A stretch of 64,000 bases of DNA. Origin: Pseudomonas sp. dw_358 (GTDB taxonomy: Bacteria; Pseudomonadota; Gammaproteobacteria; Pseudomonadales; Pseudomonadaceae). The translations under genes were made by a program, and so were the position numbers. Numbering within the stretch: position 1 is the stretch's first letter; each line of letters begins with the position of its first letter. Under the pieces are notes generated by a model, which worked only from the letters and a program-made list of their open reading frames with translations, was not told the DNA's origin and searched no databases. This document shows positions 36,676 through 45,428 of this stretch, piece by piece. Where the stretch lies: the NCBI RefSeq assembly GCF_018449655.1, contig NZ_JAAVUX010000002.1, positions 1 to 64,000 of the forward strand, in the 5' to 3' direction.

Positions 36676-36730
36676 AGGATTTTTTTTGCTGACTGCCCTT
36701 ACCCCTTTGACTCATTACAGGACCACGACC

Positions 36731-38410
36731 ATGGAAGCGACAACGTTCACAGACGTTCCGCAGGCTGACACGTCAGTCGGCAGCCTGCACCGCAAGATCG
36801 ATTGGCGAGGGGCTTTCTGGGTGGCCAGCGGCGTGCCGGCGCTGGTGCTGTTTTCCATTGGTGCGATTGCCGCCACCGTGGGCAAGCCGGCGTGGATCGT
36901 GTGGATCGTGTCGATTCTGTTCGGCTTCATCCAGGCCTTTACCTATGCCGAAATCGCCGGGCTGTTCCCGCACAAATCTGGCGGCGCCTCGGTGTACGGC
37001 GCGGTGGCCTGGGTGCGCTACAGCAAACTGATCGCGCCGGTCTCGGTGTGGTGCAACTGGCTGGCCTGGTCGCCGGTGCTGTCCATCGGCTCGGGGCTGG
37101 CGGCGGGCTACATCCTCTCGGCGCTGTTCGCCCCCGATGCCTTGATCAATACCTGGCAGTTGACCCTGGTCAACCTGGACTGGATCAAGGGCGGCTTGTC
37201 CCTGCGCATCAACGCCACCTTCGTAATCGGTGCCTTGATCCTGTTGGGGGTGTTCGCCGTACAACACGGTGGCATCCTGCGTTCGGCGCGGCTGACCCTG
37301 GTGCTGGGGGTGACCTCGCTGATCCCACTGCTGCTGGTGGGCATCGTGCCGCTGGTGACCGGCGACACCGCCCACGCCAACTTCCTGCCGCTGGCGCCGC
37401 TGGCCCATGACGCGGCGGGCCAGGTCATCGACGGGCCGTGGGACATTTCCGGCTGGTCGTTGATGGCCGGCGGGCTGTTCATGGCAGCATGGTCCACCTA
37501 CGGTTTTGAAACAGCGGTGTGCTACACCCGCGAGTTCAAGGACCCCAAACGTGACACCTTCAAGGCCATCTTCTATGCCGGCCTGCTGTGCATTCTGGTG
37601 TTCACCCTGGTACCGCTGGCGTTTCAAGGCAATCTGGGCCTGGGCCAACTGGTGACCCCGGCGGTGCTCGATGCCAAAGGTGCGATCATCACGCCGGCGG
37701 TGTACAGCGGCCTGCTGTCGCCGGATATCTACAGCGGCATGGGCGTCGGCCAGGCCATGGCGGCCAGCATCGGCGGCGGCAAGGTGGTGGCCAACATCGT
37801 GCTGATCATGCTGGTGCTGGCCACCTTGCTGGCGATCATGACCTCGATGTCCGGCTCCTCGCGCACCCTGTATCAAGCCTCGGTGGACGGCTGGCTGCCC
37901 AAGTACCTGGGCCGCACCAACGAACACGGTGCACCCACCACGGCGATGTGGACCGACCTCACCTTCAACCTGCTGTTGCTGCTGATGTCCGACTACGTGT
38001 TCGTGCTGGCGGCGTCCAACGTCAGCTACATCATCTTCAACTTCCTCAACCTCAACGCCGGCTGGATTCACCGCCTGGACCGCCCGCAATGGACCCGCCC
38101 CTACAAGGCGCCCACGGTGCTGCTGGCATTGGGCGCGGTGCTGAGCTTCGTCAACCTGGCCTGCATGGGCCTGGGCGCAGACATCTGGGGGGCCGGCACG
38201 CTGCTGACCGGGGTGGTGCTGGCGCTGCTGATCGTGCCGGTGTTCCTGTATCGGCACTATGTGCAGGACAAGGGCGTGTTTCCCAAGGCCATGCTCGATG
38301 ATATGCATCGGGTGGCAGAGGATTCGGTGAAACGGGCCGGGGTGCTGCCCTACGTGACGCTGGTGGCGGGGGTGCTGGTGGTCTGGTTTTGTCACCATTG
38401 GGTGGCTTGA
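36731..38410 (+). CDS. APC-superfamily permease (amine/amino-acid type)
   Basis: A 559-aa permease with about 12-13 hydrophobic segments. The first helix GVPALVLFSIGAIAATVG follows a 30-residue cytoplasmic lead, and FPHKSGGASVYGAVAW is the typical APC re-entrant motif. It lies 55 bases after tdm in the same direction, so it probably imports a methylated amine or TMAO; an amino acid is the alternative. ATG at 36731 has AGGA upstream. Confidence 0.85.
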   Translation: MEATTFTDVPQADTSVGSLHRKIDWRGAFWVASGVPALVLFSIGAIAATVGKPAWIVWIVSILFGFIQAFTYAEIAGLFPHKSGGASVYGAVAWVRYSKLIAPVSVWCNWLAWSPVLSIGSGLAAGYILSALFAPDALINTWQLTLVNLDWIKGGLSLRINATFVIGALILLGVFAVQHGGILRSARLTLVLGVTSLIPLLLVGIVPLVTGDTAHANFLPLAPLAHDAAGQVIDGPWDISGWSLMAGGLFMAAWSTYGFETAVCYTREFKDPKRDTFKAIFYAGLLCILVFTLVPLAFQGNLGLGQLVTPAVLDAKGAIITPAVYSGLLSPDIYSGMGVGQAMAASIGGGKVVANIVLIMLVLATLLAIMTSMSGSSRTLYQASVDGWLPKYLGRTNEHGAPTTAMWTDLTFNLLLLLMSDYVFVLAASNVSYIIFNFLNLNAGWIHRLDRPQWTRPYKAPTVLLALGAVLSFVNLACMGLGADIWGAGTLLTGVVLALLIVPVFLYRHYVQDKGVFPKAMLDDMHRVAEDSVKRAGVLPYVTLVAGVLVVWFCHHWVA

Positions 38411-38438
38411 CCTCAGGATGACCGGCAAGACAGTGGCG

Positions 38439-39371
38439 CTATAACGGCAAACTTTCGCGCCGTAATTCATCGATCAACAACCGCGCCGGGGCGGTCAGCC
38501 CGACCCCGCGCCTGACCACCGCGCTGTAGGGCTCGGACCTGGCGCGCAAATCCAGCGCCAACCGACTCAGCAAGCCGTGGGCGAGGGCATAGCGGGCCAC
38601 TTCGGCCGGCATCAGCGCCACCAGTTGGCGGTCCTGCTCCAGCAACATCAAGGTGGTGAAGGTCGACGAGGTTTCGATGGGGTAGCGCGGGAACTCCAGC
38701 CCCGCTTCGCGAAATTCCCGTTCCAGGGTCAGGCGCATTGGCATGTTGGTAGGGTAAACGACCCAGGAATACCCCCCCAGGTCTGCCAGACTCAAGCCAC
38801 TCGCCGCCGCCATTGGGTGCTGTGGGTGGGCCATCACCAATAACCCTTCATGGTGCAGGCTCAGGCAGTCGTAATCATCCGGGCGCTGGCTGACGCTGCT
38901 GCGACAGATGGCCAGGTCCAGCCGGCCTTGATCCACCAGCGGCAGCAAGCGCGCGCTGGTGTCCTCGATGATCTCCACCGACAGCTGCGGCTGGATCTCG
39001 CGCAAACGCCCCAACGCCCTTAACAGCAGCGGCACGCCGCCCATGATGGTGCCGATGGACAGGCGCCCGCCTTCGCCCTGGAGGATGCCGAGCATTTCCT
39101 CGCGCAGGTGCGAGAGGTCGGTCTGGATCAGCCGCGCATAGCGAATCACGCAGCGCCCCAGATCATTGGGCAGCAGCCCCTTGTGGGTACGCTCGAAGAG
39201 GGTCACGCCCAGGGTCGATTCGATCTCGTTGAGCGCCTTGGTCGCCCCAGGCTGGGAAATCGACACGTACTCGGCGGCCTTGTGCAATGAGCCGTGTTCG
39301 TCCAGGGCGATCAACAACCGCAACTGGCGCAAGCGCAAACGGGAAGACAGAGTAGCGAGCGATGGGATCAT
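38439..39371 (-). CDS. LysR-type regulator of the sugar-acid cluster
   Basis: A 310-aa LysR protein with the N-terminal HTH (LRQLRLLIALDEHGSLHKAAEYVSISQPGATKAL) and an effector domain. It is divergent from the FAH/MFS/dehydratase genes and convergent with the APC permease, so it most likely regulates the sugar-acid operon. It resembles GbpR-type LysR regulators of sugar metabolism. Confidence 0.88.
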   Translation of the reverse strand: MIPSLATLSSRLRLRQLRLLIALDEHGSLHKAAEYVSISQPGATKALNEIESTLGVTLFERTHKGLLPNDLGRCVIRYARLIQTDLSHLREEMLGILQGEGGRLSIGTIMGGVPLLLRALGRLREIQPQLSVEIIEDTSARLLPLVDQGRLDLAICRSSVSQRPDDYDCLSLHHEGLLVMAHPQHPMAAASGLSLADLGGYSWVVYPTNMPMRLTLEREFREAGLEFPRYPIETSSTFTTLMLLEQDRQLVALMPAEVARYALAHGLLSRLALDLRARSEPYSAVVRRGVGLTAPARLLIDELRRESLPL

Positions 39372-39376
39372 GGGGG

Positions 39377-39391
39377 ATGACTAAAAGTTAT
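39377..39391. promoter_or_regulatory. possible LysR box upstream of the sugar-acid operon
   Basis: ATGACT-AAA-AGTTAT is a near-perfect inverted repeat of the T-N11-A form, just outside the LysR start codon and about 90 bp before the FAH gene. The closeness to the LysR start makes it tentative. Confidence 0.4.
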
Positions 39392-39478
39392 CACGCAATC
39401 AGAAGCTCTCATTAGGCAGCCATGCGCGTGGTTCGTAAAGTGGCACCCATCTAAAAACAACCATAAAAGGGCCCTGCC

Positions 39479-40474
39479 ATGCGCTTGATCCAGTTTGAAA
39501 CCACCACCGGCGCCCGCCATGTCGGCGTGATCGAGGGTGCCAGCGTGCAGGTCGTGCGTGACACCCGGAGCACTCGGGAGCTGGCATTGGCCGCCCTGCG
39601 CGCCGGCCGTGGCCTGGTGGACGAAGTCCTGGCCCGCGGCACCGATAACGGCCCGGACTACCGCACGCTGTTGGAAGCCGGCCATGTACTCCCCCCGCTC
39701 GACCATCAAGACCCGGCTCATTGCCTGGTCAGCGGCACCGGCCTGACCCACCTGGGCAGCGCCTCGACCCGGGACAAGATGCACCAACAGAAAGCCCACG
39801 ACGACACCGCCCTGACCGACACCGCGCGCATGTTCCAGTGGGGCATCGAAGGCGGCAAGCCGGCTGCCGGTCAGGTCGGTGCCCAGCCCGAATGGTTCTA
39901 CAAGGGCGACGGCGGCATCGTCGTGCGCCCCGGCGCCGCGTTTCAGGTGCCCGATTTTGCCGAAGACGCAGGCGAAGAACCGGAACTGGCCGGCCTCTAC
40001 GTGATCGACGACCACGGCGCGCCCTGCCGCATCGGCTTTGCCTTGGGCAACGAGTTCTCCGACCACATCATGGAGCGGCGCAGCTACCTGTATCTGGCCC
40101 ATTCCAAGTTGCGCGCCTGCTCGTTCGGCCCGGAACTGCGAGTGGGCGAACTGCCGGCCGACCTCAATGGCGTCAGCCGCATTCGCCGGGGCAACGAAGT
40201 GCTGTGGGAAAAGGCCTTCGCCTCCGGTGAAGACAACATGTGCCACAGCCTCGCCAACCTCGAATACCACCACTTCAAGTACGCCCAGTTCCTGCGCCCC
40301 GGCGATGTGCATGTGCACTTCTTCGGCACGGCGACGCTGTCGTTTGCCGACGGCATCAAGGCGCAAGCCGGGGACCGTTTCGAGATCAGCCTGGCCGAGT
40401 TCGGCGAACCGCTGGTCAATGGCATCGAAGTGCAGGCCCCGCCCGTGGCCATTGGCGGCGTCAAGACGCTGTAG
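39479..40474 (+). CDS. AraD1-type fumarylacetoacetate-hydrolase family protein
   Basis: A 331-aa FAH-fold protein of the AraD1 group, which includes dehydratases for 2-keto-3-deoxy sugar acids. Family segments include GTGLTHLGSASTRDKM, the metal-binding Glu/Asp region FALGNEFSDHIMERRSYLYL and HVHFFGTATLSFADGI. With the UxaA-family dehydratase two genes downstream it would act on the keto-deoxy acid made there. First of three co-directional genes. Confidence 0.85.
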   Translation: MRLIQFETTTGARHVGVIEGASVQVVRDTRSTRELALAALRAGRGLVDEVLARGTDNGPDYRTLLEAGHVLPPLDHQDPAHCLVSGTGLTHLGSASTRDKMHQQKAHDDTALTDTARMFQWGIEGGKPAAGQVGAQPEWFYKGDGGIVVRPGAAFQVPDFAEDAGEEPELAGLYVIDDHGAPCRIGFALGNEFSDHIMERRSYLYLAHSKLRACSFGPELRVGELPADLNGVSRIRRGNEVLWEKAFASGEDNMCHSLANLEYHHFKYAQFLRPGDVHVHFFGTATLSFADGIKAQAGDRFEISLAEFGEPLVNGIEVQAPPVAIGGVKTL

Positions 40475-40550
40475 CGTTCCATGCGCGCGGGGCCTGGATT
40501 CAGACCCCCGCCCACCGTGATGCCATAACAAACATAATAACGAGACCGTC

Positions 40551-41864
40551 ATGAAAACATCCCAAGCAGAGTTGCTGCACGCATCGAGCGTGCCCGTGGC
40601 CGGCGCCGTGCGCGCCACCCAGGTACGCTGGCGTATCTTCCTGATCCTGTTGCTGTTGGCAGCCATCAACTACATCGACCGTGCGTCGCTGTCGGTGGCC
40701 ATGCCGCTGATCTCCGCCGAGTTCCAGATGACCCCGGCGCTGGAAGGCTTGATGCTCAGCGCGTTCTTCTGGTCCTACGCGTTGATGCAGATCCCTGCCG
40801 GGCTGTTGCTGGACCGCTTCAACGCTCGGGGTATCGTCGGCGTCGCGACCATCGGCTGGGGTGCGTTTCAGGCCCTTGGCGCCATTGCCACCGGCTGGAC
40901 CGGGTTGCTGATCACCCGCATCGGCCTGGGCGTGGCCGAATCGCCCATCATGCCGTCGGGCGCCAAGCTCAATGGCAACTGGCTGACCGCCAACGAACGC
41001 GGGCGTGGCGCCACACTGGTGGACGGCGGCGCGCCGCTGGGTACCGCACTGGGGGCGATCATCACCACCGCGCTGATTGCCACCTTTGGCTCCTGGCGCC
41101 TGGCCTTCGTCATCGCCGGGGTCGGCACCATGGTGGTCGGCGCCTGGGCCTGGTGGTACATCCGCAACCAGCCGGCCGATCACCCCGGGGTGAATCAGGC
41201 CGAACTGGACCACATCAAGGCCGGCAACGTCATCGCCAAGGCCGCCAACGGCCCGAAATCGAAGATGCGCGACCTGGTCCGCAGCCGCTCGGTGCTGGCC
41301 ATGTTCGCCGGCTACGCCTGCTACAACGCGGTGTTCTACGGCTTGATGACCTGGATGCCGAGCTACCTGCACCAGGCCCACGGTTTTGACCTCAAGAGCA
41401 TGGGCGGCGCCACCTTTCTGATTTTCATGTGCGGTTTTATCGGCGAAATCATCGGCGGCGCCCTCGCTGACAAATGGAAAGCCGCGGGGGGCGCACCGAA
41501 CAAGGTGATGCGCAGCATGTTCAGCGGCGCGGCCCTGATGGCCGCACTGTGCATCCTCGGCACCGCCTACGCGACCAACGCTACCTTGGTGGTGTGCCTG
41601 CTGTGCGTGGCGCTGTTTTTCATCCGCTGGTGCGGCATGTACTGGTGCCTGCCGGCGATTCTGGGTGGCAAGTCGCGCTCCGGCGTGCTGGGCGGCGCCA
41701 TGAACTTCTGGGGCAACATGTCCGGCGTACTGGTGCCGATCCTCATCGGTCTGATCGTGCAGTACACGGGCTCGTACTTCCTTGCACTGATTTTCTTCGT
41801 CGCCATGGCGATCGGGCTGATGCTGTTTTCCGGCCTGATCGATTACCGCGAAACCGAGCAATAA
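40551..41864 (+). CDS. MFS transporter, hexuronate/glucarate (ACS) family
   Basis: A 437-aa transporter with 12 predicted helices. The first helix region AAINYIDRASLSVAMPLIS is the hallmark of the anion:cation symporter family (GudP, GarP, ExuT). It should import the sugar acid degraded by the flanking enzymes. The exact substrate (galactarate, glucarate, arabonate or related) is not readable. Confidence 0.9.
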   Translation: MKTSQAELLHASSVPVAGAVRATQVRWRIFLILLLLAAINYIDRASLSVAMPLISAEFQMTPALEGLMLSAFFWSYALMQIPAGLLLDRFNARGIVGVATIGWGAFQALGAIATGWTGLLITRIGLGVAESPIMPSGAKLNGNWLTANERGRGATLVDGGAPLGTALGAIITTALIATFGSWRLAFVIAGVGTMVVGAWAWWYIRNQPADHPGVNQAELDHIKAGNVIAKAANGPKSKMRDLVRSRSVLAMFAGYACYNAVFYGLMTWMPSYLHQAHGFDLKSMGGATFLIFMCGFIGEIIGGALADKWKAAGGAPNKVMRSMFSGAALMAALCILGTAYATNATLVVCLLCVALFFIRWCGMYWCLPAILGGKSRSGVLGGAMNFWGNMSGVLVPILIGLIVQYTGSYFLALIFFVAMAIGLMLFSGLIDYRETEQ

Positions 41865-41897
41865 GCTCGCGCCTCCTAAAAAGACAGGACGACCGTG

Positions 41898-43454
41898 ATG
41901 GAACTGATCATGAAAACAGGCGCTGCCCAGAGCATCGCCGCCGCCGTGATTCGCCTCAACGTACTGGACGATGTGCTGATCGCTCGCCAGCCGCTGACCG
42001 AAGGCCTGGTCATCGAAGCCGAACGCCTCACCGTGTGCCAGCCGATTCCGGCCGGGCACAAGGTGGCCACCCGCGCCATCGCCCAGGGCGAGCCGTTGCG
42101 CCGATACGGGCAGATCATCGGCTTTGCCTCGCAGCCCATTGCGCCGGGCGAGCATGTGCACGTGCACAACGTCGAGATGGGTGACTTTTCCCGGGATTAC
42201 GCCTTCGGCGTCGACGCCCGGGAATGGCCAAAGACCGAAGCCACCTTCCAGGGCATCGTGCGCGCCGATGGCCGCGTGGCCACGCGCAACTACATCGGCA
42301 TTCTCACCTCGGTGAACTGCTCGGCCACGGTGGCCCGAGCGATTGCCGACTACTTTCGCCGGGACATTCACCCCGAAGCCCTCGCGCCCTATGCCAACGT
42401 CGACGGCGTGGTGGCCCTGACCCACGGGTTCGGCTGCGCGGTGGACCCGCGGGGCGAAGCCTTGGCCATGTTGCAGCGCACCCTGGGCGGCTACGCAATC
42501 CACCCCAACTTCCATGCGGTGCTGATGATCGGCCTGGGCTGCGAAACCAACCAGATCGACGACCTGCTCAAGGCGCAGAACCTGACGAAAAATGATCAGC
42601 TGCGGGCGTTCACCATCCAGGGCACCGGCGGCACCTCGAAAACCATCGCCAGTGGCATCGCCCAGGTCAAATCCCTGCTGGCCCAGGCCAACCAGGTGCA
42701 GCGCGAACCAGTCAGCGCCCGCCACCTGGTGGTTGGCCTGCAATGCGGCGGCTCGGACGGTTATTCCGGGATCACCGCCAACCCGGCGCTGGGCAACGCC
42801 GTGGACCGCGTGGTGGCGGCCGGCGGCACGGCGATCCTCTCGGAAACCCCGGAAATCTATGGCGCCGAACACCTGCTGACCCGCCGGGCGGTGAGCCAGG
42901 CGGTGGGCGAAAAACTCATCGCGCGTATCCACTGGTGGGAAGACTACTGCAAGCGCATGAACGCCGAACTCAACAACAACCCCTCGGCCGGCAACAAGGC
43001 CGGCGGCCTGACCACCATCCTGGAAAAATCCCTCGGCGCTGTGGCCAAGGCCGGCTCCACCAACCTGGTGGACGTCTACGAGTACGCCGAACACGTCAGC
43101 GCCCACGGCCTGGTGTTCATGGACACGCCCGGCTACGACCCGATCTCCGCCACCGGTCAGGTCGCCGGCGGCGCCAACCTGATCGCCTTCACCACCGGCC
43201 GCGGCTCAGCCTATGGGTGCGCGCCGTCACCGTCGATCAAGCTGGCGACCAACCAGCGGCTGTTCGAGCATCAGGAGGAGGACATGGACGTGAACTGCGG
43301 CGGGATTGCCGATGGGTCGACCACCATCGAGGAGCGCGGGGCTTATATTTTCGCGATGATGCTGCGGATTGCTTCGGGGGAACGGAGCAAGAGTGAACAG
43401 CACGGGTATGGGCAGAATGAGTTTGTGCCTTGGCAGATTGGCGCGATTACTTGA
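41898..43454 (+). CDS. UxaA-family sugar-acid dehydratase (altronate/galactarate type)
   Basis: A 518-aa fusion of an N-terminal SAF domain (residues about 10-95, GEHVHVHNVEMGDF) and a C-terminal UxaA/GarD catalytic domain (VVGLQCGGSDGYSGITANPALG, NPSAGNKAGGLTTILEKSLG, TTGRGSAYGCAPSPSIKLAT). These enzymes dehydrate D-altronate or galactarate, using iron. E. coli keeps the same domain order. The HVHNVEMGDF segment looks closer to UxaA than to GarD, but the substrate is open. ATG at 41898 follows AGGA; GTG at 41895 is an alternative. Confidence 0.87.
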   Translation: MELIMKTGAAQSIAAAVIRLNVLDDVLIARQPLTEGLVIEAERLTVCQPIPAGHKVATRAIAQGEPLRRYGQIIGFASQPIAPGEHVHVHNVEMGDFSRDYAFGVDAREWPKTEATFQGIVRADGRVATRNYIGILTSVNCSATVARAIADYFRRDIHPEALAPYANVDGVVALTHGFGCAVDPRGEALAMLQRTLGGYAIHPNFHAVLMIGLGCETNQIDDLLKAQNLTKNDQLRAFTIQGTGGTSKTIASGIAQVKSLLAQANQVQREPVSARHLVVGLQCGGSDGYSGITANPALGNAVDRVVAAGGTAILSETPEIYGAEHLLTRRAVSQAVGEKLIARIHWWEDYCKRMNAELNNNPSAGNKAGGLTTILEKSLGAVAKAGSTNLVDVYEYAEHVSAHGLVFMDTPGYDPISATGQVAGGANLIAFTTGRGSAYGCAPSPSIKLATNQRLFEHQEEDMDVNCGGIADGSTTIEERGAYIFAMMLRIASGERSKSEQHGYGQNEFVPWQIGAIT

Positions 43455-43601
43455 GAGGGGGGGGTGCTGAGGTGTTTGTCATGGCATCAGAGCCCTGTGC
43501 ATGCGCCCCACGCCCCACCCCAGACACATCCCCCCACACACAACCCCCATAACCCCCTACAATGCCCTCACCTCCCCCAGGCAGTAGAGGACCGCGCTTT
43601 C

Positions 43602-45029
43602 ATGGAATTATTCGCAGACAGGCCAGACGACGATGGCCTGCCCGGTGCCGAGCGGCGGCTGGCGATGATTGCGGTGATGACCGCAACGGCCATGTCGGTG
43701 CTCGACGGCACCATTATCAACGTTGCCCTTCCTTCCATTGCCCGCGCCCTGCACTCGCCCGCCGCCGCCACGATCTGGGTGGTCAACGGCTTCCTGCTGG
43801 CCGCCGCCATGACCCTGGTGGCGTTTGCCGCGCTGGCCTCGAGGGTGGGCTTTCGGGTGCAGTACACCGCCGGTCTGGCGGTGTTTACCTTGGCCTCGCT
43901 GGGCTGTGCGCTGTCTTCCTCGCTGGGGGTGCTGACCCTGATGCGGGCGTTGCAAGGCGTCGGCGCGGCGGCGATTCTGAGCATCGGCCCGGCGGTGTAC
44001 CGGCTGGTCTTCCCCACGCGCCTGCTGGGGCGCATTCTCGGCCTCAACGCCTTGCTGGTGGCGCTGAGCACGGCGGTGGGGCCTACCGTAGGCGGTCTGT
44101 TGCTGACCGCCCTGAGCTGGGAATGGCTGTTTGCGATCAACGTGCCGCTGGGGCTGCTGTCACTGGTGCTGGCCTGGCGGGCGATTCCGCAGAAACCGGT
44201 GCGCACCGGCGAGCCCTTCGACATTCCCGGTGCCGTGCTGTCGGCCGTGGCCATGGGTGCCTTGATCCTGGCCACCGACGCCTGCGCCGACCTGAGCACC
44301 ATCAGCGCACGGCTGAGTGCCGCCGGTTACGGCCTGCTGGCCCTGGCCGCCGCCGCCGCGTTCATCTGGCGCCAAGGGAACGCGCGCCAGCCACTGTTGC
44401 CGCTGGACCTGTTCGCGTCACGGCGTTTTTCCCTGGCGGCGCTGACCTCGCTGGCGTCCTTCGTCGGCCAGGGCATCGCCGTCATCTGCCTGCCGTTCCT
44501 GTTCCAGAACGCCTATGGCTACAGCGTGTTTGCCGCCGCCATGTTGTTTACCGCCTGGCCTATCGGCATCGTCCTCGCCGCGCCCCAGGCCGGCAAACTG
44601 GCCGACCGTTACCCGCCGGCGATGCTGTCCACGGCCGGACTGGTGCTGTTGACCCTGGGCCTGGCCGCGCTGGCACTGTTGCCCGCACAACCGCCGATGT
44701 GGGACATCGCCTGGCGCGAGCTGCTCTGCGGTGTCGGCTTCGGCCTGTTTCAGAGTCCGAACAACCGTGAACTGCTGGGCAACGTTTCCCGTGAACGCAG
44801 CGGTAACGCCTCCGGGGTATTGGCCGTGGTGCGCACCTTCGGTCAGTGCTTCGGCGCGGCCCTGGTGGGCATCATCCTGTCGTGGTTCGCCACGGGGGCG
44901 GCGACGTCGCTAACGGCGGCCCAGGATGCCCAGGCCATGCACCTGACGTTGTGGGTGGCAGCCTGTGCGACCCTGCTTGCCGTGGTCATGAGTGTCAACC
45001 GGATTCAGCGGGCGGCGGTGACCGCCTGA
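43602..45029 (+). CDS. MFS transporter, DHA2 (EmrB/QacA) family
   Basis: A 475-aa drug:H+ antiporter-2 type transporter with about 14 helices. The first helix carries the family motif SVLDGTIINVALPSIA. ATG at 43602 is used because the upstream frame is proline/histidine-rich and implausible. It lies 147 bases after the sugar-acid operon and 102 before an iron-linked operon, with no cognate membrane-fusion protein or regulator nearby. Substrate unknown. Confidence 0.88.
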   Translation: MELFADRPDDDGLPGAERRLAMIAVMTATAMSVLDGTIINVALPSIARALHSPAAATIWVVNGFLLAAAMTLVAFAALASRVGFRVQYTAGLAVFTLASLGCALSSSLGVLTLMRALQGVGAAAILSIGPAVYRLVFPTRLLGRILGLNALLVALSTAVGPTVGGLLLTALSWEWLFAINVPLGLLSLVLAWRAIPQKPVRTGEPFDIPGAVLSAVAMGALILATDACADLSTISARLSAAGYGLLALAAAAAFIWRQGNARQPLLPLDLFASRRFSLAALTSLASFVGQGIAVICLPFLFQNAYGYSVFAAAMLFTAWPIGIVLAAPQAGKLADRYPPAMLSTAGLVLLTLGLAALALLPAQPPMWDIAWRELLCGVGFGLFQSPNNRELLGNVSRERSGNASGVLAVVRTFGQCFGAALVGIILSWFATGAATSLTAAQDAQAMHLTLWVAACATLLAVVMSVNRIQRAAVTA

Positions 45030-45061
45030 CCGATCGGGTAAAAAACAGTAACAGTTTTGGT

Positions 45062-45083
45062 TGTAAACAAGAGTCATTTACAT
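45062..45083. promoter_or_regulatory. Fur-like inverted repeat upstream of the DUF3649-PepSY operon
   Basis: TGTAAA-N9-TTTACA is a perfect inverted repeat within an A/T-rich stretch (AACAAGAGTCATTTACATT) that resembles Pseudomonas Fur-box regions. It lies about 50 bp before the first gene, whose family is linked to iron uptake. Confidence 0.5.
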
Positions 45084-45131
45084 TAATTTCGCCGGTTTGC
45101 ACCCTTTGTCGCCGGACGATCCGAAACTGCC

Positions 45132-45428
45132 ATGGCCAAACCTGCCAAACCACCGCTGCCACTGGCTTACCGCCTGGGGGTGCTGTCGCGACTGCTGGCC
45201 GCTACCCTCGGCGGCTACGGCGTGACCACGCTGTGCGTCAGCGCCTTGGCCAGCGGGCTGGGGCTGGCCCGCGGCGAAGCGGTATTGGCGGCGACCTTGC
45301 CCGCTTTTGTAGGGCTCGCCTTGCTGGTGATCTGGGTGTTCGCCGCGCGCACGGCCTGGCTCGCCTGGCTGGGGGTGCTGATCCCGGCAGCCATCCTGCT
45401 GTTCGTGCGGCATGGAGCCGGCCTGTGA
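45132..45428 (+). CDS. DUF3649 small membrane protein
   Basis: A 98-aa protein with two to three hydrophobic helices (LLAATLGGYGVTTLCVSALAS, TLPAFVGLALLVIWVFAA), matching the DUF3649 proteins found beside PepSY reductase genes in siderophore loci. The next gene starts with GTG overlapping its stop. Function unproven; probably part of an inner-membrane ferrisiderophore reduction unit. Confidence 0.8.
   Translation: MAKPAKPPLPLAYRLGVLSRLLAATLGGYGVTTLCVSALASGLGLARGEAVLAATLPAFVGLALLVIWVFAARTAWLAWLGVLIPAAILLFVRHGAGL

Noticed and set aside
36773..38470. 565-aa minus-strand open frame opposite the APC permease
   Set aside because: Composition (His/Gln/Arg/Gly) is that of an antisense shadow; the permease frame is a recognisable family.
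40500..43106. 868-aa minus-strand open frame opposite the MFS and UxaA-family genes
   Set aside because: His/Gly/Arg/Gln-rich antisense shadow caused by high GC at third positions; the plus-strand genes have clear families.
44846..45424. Upstream extension of the PepSY gene, which would give a 701-aa protein
   Set aside because: It overlaps the MFS and DUF3649 genes; the GTG at 45425 overlapping the DUF3649 stop starts exactly at the conserved helix.
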